Below are positions 17,017-22,092 of a DNA stretch of 22,092 bases, in pieces. The stretch covers positions 1-22,092 of IMG/VR virus record IMGVR_UViG_3300025098_000321, one strand, 5' to 3'. Source of the stretch: a virus. Numbering within the stretch: the first letter of the stretch is position 1; the number at the start of each line of letters is the position of its first letter. The notes below the pieces were generated by a model, which was not told the DNA's origin, did no database searches, and saw nothing but the letters and a program-made list of their open reading frames with translations. The position numbers and the translations under genes were made by a program.

Positions 17017-17865
17017 TTATTCGGTGTCAGGCCAAAAAAACGAGGCTCCCATTGGAAGACCTACCTCACTTTGTTCGTGACAATGTGGACAATTCATCCA
17101 AGATTTCATGTCAATTCCTGGTTCATGTCTATCTAGAAATCGTCGAAGCGCTAGAGAGTCTCTAGCAGGTAAATTTTTGACAAAAAATGAAAGTTTATTG
17201 CGATCGGTTATACCACCTACAGAAACAATAGATCGAGAAAGTCTGTCTGTAATTGCAGACTCAACTTTCATTCCGCTCTTTTTCTTTCTTTCATTTGTTA
17301 TCATCATTTCTCTTTCATCATGACCTGTTAAAAACTTAACTCTTACGTTTTTCTTAGTAACAGGCAACTGAACTTCAAATAAATTATCACCCATAACAAC
17401 AGGATCGACTTCTAATCGCTTAATTGATAAGTCTGATAAATCAAAAGTTTGTTTGCTTTTTGTTCCACACTCAGGACAATCAACTTCAACATCATAATCT
17501 GCGCCATATCCTGTAATTCGAAGAGAAACAAGCAAAGCGTTTCTGTCGCCAGAAATAAGATCGTCAGGTTTAATTGACTTATTAACAATACAAGATTGTA
17601 ATAGTTTTGTTAAAACTGTCCCGCTTTTAATATAAGCACGAGATGTTAAAATATCTTCTTCTCTTGCAGTCATAGGTCTAATATCAATTGTTTCTTGCCC
17701 GTGTAACGAACCATCTTGTGGATAAATCACTCCTCTTGATGGAAGAGGTACACTTTCTTGTGGAATTTCAAATCCAAAGTCGTCTCTCATTACATTTGAA
17801 ACTTGAATAGGCCCTTCCCTGCTAATTTGTGTAGGGTTGATAGGCTTATCTAAAGAATTACTCAT
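17017..17865 (-). CDS. T4 gp26-like baseplate/tail assembly protein with zinc ribbon
   Basis: This 282-aa protein resembles the T4 gp26 family (T4_baseplate), which is required for hub or tape measure assembly and in T4 is not a major virion component. Seen in the sequence: an N-terminal segment with VPLPSRGVIYP, the block IDIRPMTAREEDILTSRAYI at about 60-79, and two Cys pairs, CPEC (C130, C133) and CPHC (C259, C262), which together can form one zinc ribbon. It ends FFWPDTE followed by two consecutive TAA codons. An excellent AAGGAGAT SD precedes the ATG at 17865, and the gene starts 11 bp after the sheath. The last codons contain a run of seven T on the coding strand where a +1 slip would bypass the stop and fuse the protein to the downstream 57-aa ORF. 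Its location immediately upstream of small ORFs and the tape measures mirrors tail assembly chaperone genes (lambda G/GT position). Confidence 0.8.
   Translation of the reverse strand: MSNSLDKPINPTQISREGPIQVSNVMRDDFGFEIPQESVPLPSRGVIYPQDGSLHGQETIDIRPMTAREEDILTSRAYIKSGTVLTKLLQSCIVNKSIKPDDLISGDRNALLVSLRITGYGADYDVEVDCPECGTKSKQTFDLSDLSIKRLEVDPVVMGDNLFEVQLPVTKKNVRVKFLTGHDEREMMITNERKKKSGMKVESAITDRLSRSIVSVGGITDRNKLSFFVKNLPARDSLALRRFLDRHEPGIDMKSWMNCPHCHEQSEVGLPMGASFFWPDTE
17034..17040 (-). other. Candidate programmed +1 frameshift site (T7 run)
   Basis: On the coding strand the gp26-like gene reads TCG TTT TTT TGG near its end (S275-F276-F277-W278). Two Phe-tRNAs on TTT TTT can slip one base forward and re-pair perfectly with TTT TTT. 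Translation then continues Gly-Leu-Thr-Pro in the +1 frame, skipping the TAATAA and joining the 57-aa ORF. The predicted fusion is 351 residues (277 + 17 + 57). A -1 slip is less favoured because the base before the Phe codons is G, and the -1 frame is not the one that leads into the downstream ORF. The site is hypothetical. No stem-loop stimulator was identified. Confidence 0.4.
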
Positions 17866-17876
17866 TAATTATCTCC

Positions 17877-20800
17877 TTAAATTTTAGGTAATAGTACTTC
17901 ATCTTGTCCGCTATTTGTCATCAAGCTTAAATCACTCAATACACTATCTAGTGTCAATTCTATTGTATCAGATTGATCAAATTGTAAAATAATTGAACCT
18001 CTTATAATGTAGTTTTGCATATCTAATATCGTTTTGTCATCCTTACTATTAGGAATATTTATTATATAATTTGTTATATATCCTGCTTTAAGAAAACTCG
18101 TCATTATAAATTCTAACTGTATTTCTAATCTTTGATACAGATTTTGAAAATTAGAATTTTGTGTAAATAAAAAGCCACCTTTGACAAAGCTCTCATTAAT
18201 AAAAATATCAAATTTAATTCTCTTTTTTATTTCTTGAATTGTTCGAACAATACTTTGCACTTGAAAGACTGATTTTCTTTCGCCATGCGCTGTTTTTTCA
18301 CTTAATAAGTTTATTGCGTCTTTATTTAAAGGTTTATATAACAAGTTTATAGAAGATTTTCTTAAGTATAACTTTGCATTATTTTCAAATTCTAAAGAAG
18401 ATTCTTTTAAATTTATTGAATCTATCAAACTAAAACTAGCACCTGCATAAAATAAAGGTAAATCTGTTTGTGTCAAGCTGCTTCTAGGTGTAATTGTTTG
18501 TGCAATTTTTCCTAAAACAAAAGCTTCAGCAGGTATTTGTTTCTGATATCTAAATGCACCTATAGAAATATTTGCATTTAGATCTCCAAAAACTGGAAAT
18601 AAGTATCTACTTGTAATGTTTAGACTATTCCAGTTACTTAAAACTCTAGTATACTGTTTATCTAAAACTTTCTTATAAGAATAGTAAACTGGGCTATCAT
18701 TAAAGTCTTGTCCTAAACTAAATCTTTCATCATTAGTTGCTATTCTTACACTATCTACAGTATAATCATTATTATTATCAGCTGATTCAAATTCATTTAA
18801 AACAAAAGTATTTTTGCCAGATATCCCTAATGATGTTTTAACTAAGTCTCCAGAATCTGAAATTGTGTTTAGATCATTGTTTTTAACAAGCTTGTGAAAC
18901 TGAATTAGATTGTTAGACGCTGCGCCTCCAGTATCTGCTATAAAAAAATGATTTCTGTCTTCTTCACACTTTTTTACTACTTTTTCAATTAAAGGTATTT
19001 CTTTTATTCCAGGTAATATTACTATATCACTTGCACAGTTTGATTCATCCATTGCAATATCAATTGCTTTATCATAAGCAGAGTATGTAGTTTTTTGCTC
19101 ACCTATATTTGCAGTGTATAACTCTCTTGCAATTGCATCGTTTCTTAAAAACTTTTTATCACTATCTCTAATATCAACGCCATCAAAGCCACCGTATGTA
19201 AAAAAGTCAAAAGATAATTTATTTCTAAATTGTTGTATCAGATTTCCTTCTTCATCCCATATTCCTCCTACGTCATTGTTTATGTCTATATAGTTATATG
19301 TAACACCATTAGCAAAAGGACGACCAGAATGCTTATAAATCATATTTCTTGCATTTTTGCCATCATCTAAAGAATTAAATGGACTATCTAGTTCACCGTC
19401 AGTTTTTGTGTTTTTATAAGCAATTTTTTCTAAATGAAAAAATGAGTTTAAATAATTGTTTTCATTATTAAGAACGTTCAAATGTGTATGATTGCTATCA
19501 GTAATTTCGCTTAAAAAATATTTTGTATAGTAATAATGAGGAGAAATCTGTCTTCTATTAACAAGTGCTCTATTGTCTCGTATTTGACTTTGTGTAAATT
19601 TTGGTAAAAATGACGATTTAAGAATACTATCTACTAAATGTTTTTTTACAGCTGCTTGAGTAAACACAATCCCCCAGTTATTTTCAATATCATCTGTATC
19701 TGTTACAAAGTCTGGGTAGTAATTTAATGCATGCATTGGCGGGAGATGATAAACTTTATTTGTATCAAATATAGTTTCTATTACATTATTATTACTGTAC
19801 CAGCTTGTAAAAGCTGACTTTTGTAATTTAATGTGTGGATATGACTCAAATCCTGATGGTAATAAAGCATTTTGATTACTTAAAGACATATACTCAATAT
19901 CATCAGCAATTTCAACTCTCAAGTACTTACTAATATTTTCATAGAGTCCTTTTTCAACAACTTTGTTTGATTTAAAGTCATAGTATTTATGTATAGTGCC
20001 TATCTTAAAGCCGATATAGTTATCACTTTTTGGACTCAAGTTTATATTTTTATAGTATTCTAGTTGTATAAATGTATTGTTTCGAGGCTCATATTCAAAA
20101 AAGTAAATATCAAATGTTGAATATTCGTTTTCAGTTGGTTCTCTATGTAAATCTAATTTTCCTCTGAATGTAGGGTTGATTTTAATTCTATACTTGTTTC
20201 CTGACTCACCATCTGATAATGCATGAAACCTAAAAAGCTTATGTACGTACTCGTGAATGTTTTTTCTATTATTAGATAAACCATGTCTATTAAAAGGTTG
20301 AGACGTAATCCATGGCGTTTTTGCTGTTGTAAATTCACTTTCAAAAGAATTATAATCAGGAAACGTTGGATTAGCGCCAAGAGTAGAATAAGGTTTTACA
20401 GTTAAAATATCAGTCTGGTAAAGTTTAGCAGGATATGGTTTTTCTATTCCATTCAAGGAATAAGATGTGTAAGTCAAGTGTCCTTTTTCTAAGAACTTGT
20501 CTGAAATGTAATTTTTAGATACATTATAATAACCTATAGGCTTTTGTATAACATTAGCAGAAGGTCTTGTGCCTAAAGAAAAAACATTGTTTTCTTTTTC
20601 ATCGTATTTTGGTTTAAAACCTAGTATCTTAATATATGGCTGGATATTTAAAATTTGTTTTGAATCTTGATCTGTATAACTAGAAGCTGCTGTGCTAGAA
20701 TGATCAGCAAATAAATCAGATCCTGGATTAGATATTAAATTAGGTAAATTACCACTTGCAAAAATTAAAACATCAGACAAATAATGCGAATTTAAAGTTA

Positions 20801-21401
20801 AGTCATTATCATTGCCTAGTTCATTTAAATAGTCAACTGTGTCTGGATCAGCATTAGCAGCATCAACACTTGCTGCTCGCGTGCTTGATTCAAGCATTTT
20901 TTTTAAAACAAAAGTAACGTTACCGGGCTTACTATCTGCATCAGTAACAGAGTGTATGTTACCACTTTTAGTTTGAGTTAACGATCCACTAGAAATATCT
21001 TCCGCAGCATTAAACCCGCTATGTAGCATTTTACCGTTACTACCTCTAGTGCCTGTTCCAATACCTAATACTCTAGTAAAAGAAGAGTAAACACCTCCGT
21101 TGTCTTGCCACATAGACAATGCATCGTAAGCCATACTATCTGCATAACATACATAATCATCATATAAATGTGCATGTTGATTTTGTCTATGAGTGCCTAG
21201 AATATTTTCTTTTGTATTATAAACAATGCTGTTAGCAACAGTATTACTAGAGAAAATCTTTTCAGGTACAAAAGCTTTACCTTTATAAGAGGTACCTATA
21301 ATGTTTGCTGCTGCTGTTATGAGACTTTGACCTACGTTTATAGTAGGATCTTGCTCTGTGTCGCCAATTTGAATATTTCTTATAAAACTATGTACTGACA
21401 T
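17877..21401 (-). CDS. Tail sheath protein, extra-long
   Basis: This 1174-aa protein is the contractile sheath subunit that surrounds the tube. The N-terminal sheath domain contains GTSYKGKAFVPEKIF (about 37-51) and a Tyr/Asp-rich stretch near 75-100. A Rossmann-like sheath segment at about 785-820 reads SDIVILPGIKEIP and DRNHFFIADTGG. The C-terminal sheath domain at about 1045-1155 contains IVRTIQEIKKRIKFDIFINE and the terminal beta strands IILQFDQSDTIELTLDSV, the region that makes the inter-subunit mesh. T4 gp18 is 659 aa, so this protein carries several hundred extra residues. Most lie between about 230 and 720, are Asn/Tyr/Asp-rich, and probably form an outward-facing domain. It follows the tube gene (the reverse of the usual sheath-then-tube order) after a spacer with a terminator. 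An AGGA SD lies 6 bp before the ATG at 21401. Confidence 0.82.
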   Translation of the reverse strand: MSVHSFIRNIQIGDTEQDPTINVGQSLITAAANIIGTSYKGKAFVPEKIFSSNTVANSIVYNTKENILGTHRQNQHAHLYDDYVCYADSMAYDALSMWQDNGGVYSSFTRVLGIGTGTRGSNGKMLHSGFNAAEDISSGSLTQTKSGNIHSVTDADSKPGNVTFVLKKMLESSTRAASVDAANADPDTVDYLNELGNDNDLTLNSHYLSDVLIFASGNLPNLISNPGSDLFADHSSTAASSYTDQDSKQILNIQPYIKILGFKPKYDEKENNVFSLGTRPSANVIQKPIGYYNVSKNYISDKFLEKGHLTYTSYSLNGIEKPYPAKLYQTDILTVKPYSTLGANPTFPDYNSFESEFTTAKTPWITSQPFNRHGLSNNRKNIHEYVHKLFRFHALSDGESGNKYRIKINPTFRGKLDLHREPTENEYSTFDIYFFEYEPRNNTFIQLEYYKNINLSPKSDNYIGFKIGTIHKYYDFKSNKVVEKGLYENISKYLRVEIADDIEYMSLSNQNALLPSGFESYPHIKLQKSAFTSWYSNNNVIETIFDTNKVYHLPPMHALNYYPDFVTDTDDIENNWGIVFTQAAVKKHLVDSILKSSFLPKFTQSQIRDNRALVNRRQISPHYYYTKYFLSEITDSNHTHLNVLNNENNYLNSFFHLEKIAYKNTKTDGELDSPFNSLDDGKNARNMIYKHSGRPFANGVTYNYIDINNDVGGIWDEEGNLIQQFRNKLSFDFFTYGGFDGVDIRDSDKKFLRNDAIARELYTANIGEQKTTYSAYDKAIDIAMDESNCASDIVILPGIKEIPLIEKVVKKCEEDRNHFFIADTGGAASNNLIQFHKLVKNNDLNTISDSGDLVKTSLGISGKNTFVLNEFESADNNNDYTVDSVRIATNDERFSLGQDFNDSPVYYSYKKVLDKQYTRVLSNWNSLNITSRYLFPVFGDLNANISIGAFRYQKQIPAEAFVLGKIAQTITPRSSLTQTDLPLFYAGASFSLIDSINLKESSLEFENNAKLYLRKSSINLLYKPLNKDAINLLSEKTAHGERKSVFQVQSIVRTIQEIKKRIKFDIFINESFVKGGFLFTQNSNFQNLYQRLEIQLEFIMTSFLKAGYITNYIINIPNSKDDKTILDMQNYIIRGSIILQFDQSDTIELTLDSVLSDLSLMTNSGQDEVLLPKI

Positions 21402-21520
21402 TTTAATCCTAATATTTTATCTAATGTATTTAATTATTAACAACGAGGTTTTTACTGTTTTTGTTAACTATTAATTATTGATAAAATATACATGTAAGTT
21501 AAAAACTTTTTACAGACAGT
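21402..21520 (-). promoter_or_regulatory. AT-rich spacer upstream of the sheath gene; probable promoter region, boxes not resolved
   Basis: This spacer lies between the tube terminator and the sheath ATG and is the only gap over 100 bp in the window without a gene. As the operon from the sheath downward lies beyond a strong terminator, a promoter is expected here. The best sigma70-like fit (TTGTTA at 21443-21438 and TAAAAT at 21419-21414, 18-bp spacing) would start transcription inside the sheath SD and is therefore unlikely. A TATATT-like hexamer near 21486 has no good -35. No exact T4-type late box TATAAATA is present in the correct orientation. A phage-specific promoter or partial read-through remains possible. 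Confidence 0.25.
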
Positions 21521-21525
21521 AAAAA
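21449..21525. repeat. Distant inverted repeat in the tube-sheath spacer
   Basis: The 10-nt arm TTTTTACTGT (21449-21458) is repeated as its reverse complement ACAGTAAAAA at 21516-21525, with 57 bp between the arms. The distal arm overlaps the T-tract side of the terminator. It may be an operator-like element, part of an extended RNA fold, or chance in AT-rich DNA. Confidence 0.35.
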
Positions 21526-21555
21526 AGAGTACTCTGTCGAAACAAAATACTCTTT
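21521..21555 (-). terminator. Intrinsic terminator with UUCG tetraloop downstream of the tube gene
   Basis: On the coding strand the arms AAAGAGTATTTTGT (21555-21542) and ACAGAGTACTCTTT (21537-21524) pair over 14 positions, two of them G-T wobbles. They close a TTCG tetraloop (21541-21538), followed by a continuous T run ending at 21521. TTCG-capped stems with a U-tract are classic phage and bacterial terminators. The stem begins about 35 bp after the tube stop codon, so it would end the tube transcript or attenuate read-through into the sheath operon. Confidence 0.88.
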
Positions 21556-21589
21556 AATGAAATCAATATTTTTTAATTAAAAAAAGCGA

Positions 21590-22078
21590 TTAGTATTGTA
21601 ACACGCAATTGTCAAATCTAAGTGTCAAAGAAATCTCAGTCATGTCATCGCCGTCGTAACCTAGGTCACCAAAGTTTGCATTTGTTAAAAAAGCTCCTTT
21701 AATATCCCATAGTTCAACAACAGTTCCAACAGGATCTAATAATTTAAGCTGACAGTCTCTTTTATAAAAGTCAGCATATCCAGCACGCCCACTTACTGAT
21801 TCAAAATGAGTCCGTACCCATTCCATAACTTGTTGCGCTCCTGAAGGTGCAATTGGATCATGTAATGTTACAGACATAGTCTCAAAAGTTGTCTTACCAG
21901 CAAGATAACGTGTACTGTTAATAAATGGGATTTGTGTCTCGTTTGTAGAATATGAAGGTCGACTCGCGGTCTTCATAAGAAAAGCATCGATACCCTCAAT
22001 AGCAAAGACCCAACGATTTTTTCTCTTTGGTTCAAACTTATTAGGTATCATCTCCGTTACTGATAGTGTCTCAGCCAT
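21590..22078 (-). CDS. Tail tube protein (T4 gp19-like)
   Basis: This 162-aa protein is the major subunit of the inner tail tube and is about the length of T4 gp19 (163 aa). Diagnostic features are KRKNRWVFAIEGIDAFL near the N-terminus (residues about 18-34), the strand TTFETMSVTLHDPIAP, the AQQVMEWVRTHFE helix in the middle, VELWDIKGAFLTNANFGDLG, and the terminal strand EISLTLRFDNCVLQY. This arrangement (W-x-I-x-G-A, then FG-L-Y, then a beta strand with R-x-D-N) is the standard gp19/Hcp-like tube fold. A TAGGAG SD lies 8 bp before the ATG at 22078. The gene stands upstream of the sheath and is separated from it by a strong terminator, so it is probably transcribed with genes beyond the window and may be expressed at a level independent of the sheath. 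Confidence 0.92.
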   Translation of the reverse strand: MAETLSVTEMIPNKFEPKRKNRWVFAIEGIDAFLMKTASRPSYSTNETQIPFINSTRYLAGKTTFETMSVTLHDPIAPSGAQQVMEWVRTHFESVSGRAGYADFYKRDCQLKLLDPVGTVVELWDIKGAFLTNANFGDLGYDGDDMTEISLTLRFDNCVLQY

Positions 22079-22092
22079 TTTTAAAACTCCTA

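Noticed and set aside
20153-20380. 75-aa minus-strand frame within the sheath gene
   Set aside because: It is an alternate frame fully inside the sheath coding sequence, without an SD or a recognisable motif.
21414-21443. Sigma70-like TTGTTA / TAAAAT pair with 18-bp spacing
   Set aside because: Transcription would begin inside or beyond the sheath SD, so it could not drive normal sheath translation.
1-22092. CRISPR arrays, tRNA genes, insertion sequences, integrase or attachment sites
   Set aside because: None was seen: no spaced direct repeats, no cloverleaf-like sequences in the short gaps, and no transposase or recombinase motifs.

Overview
The window is part of the structural late region of a contractile-tailed (myovirus-type) bacteriophage or prophage. 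All genes lie on the minus strand. The DNA is strongly AT-rich (A+T dominates even inside coding regions, and the proteins are rich in Lys, Asn and Ile). There are no host-type genes, tRNAs, insertion sequences or CRISPR arrays. The oversized tail proteins (sheath 1174 aa, two tape measures of 1315 and 1383 aa, hub-like protein 1481 aa) suggest a large phage with a long tail. The host cannot be read from this sequence.

Layout in transcription order, from high to low coordinates: tail tube (22078-21590); a 188-bp spacer with an intrinsic terminator; tail sheath (21401-17877); a T4 gp26-like zinc-ribbon protein (17865-17017); an overlooked 57-aa ORF (16982-16809) that may be reached by a +1 frameshift from the gp26-like gene; an 83-aa protein (16764-16513); two tandem paralogous tape measure proteins (16508-12561 and 12551-8400); an 85-aa protein (8385-8128); a 1062-aa baseplate/hub-associated protein (8125-4937); a 99-aa LysM/gpX-like protein (4927-4628); a 1481-aa hub-like protein (4609-164); and the first 39 codons of a further gene (119 to the window edge). 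From the sheath down, intergenic gaps are 2-44 bp and almost every gene has a clear Shine-Dalgarno sequence, so 21401-164 reads as one operon.

The genes form a tail assembly line. The hub, LysM-like and baseplate proteins build the initiation platform. The tape measure(s), kept soluble by small chaperones encoded just upstream, set tube length. The gp19-like tube polymerises on the platform and the sheath assembles around it. The two most notable points are the tandem tape measure duplication, which aligns without net gaps over more than 300 residues, and the candidate T7 slippery site joining the gp26-like gene to the small SD-less ORF. That places a G/GT-style chaperone pair exactly upstream of the tape measures.
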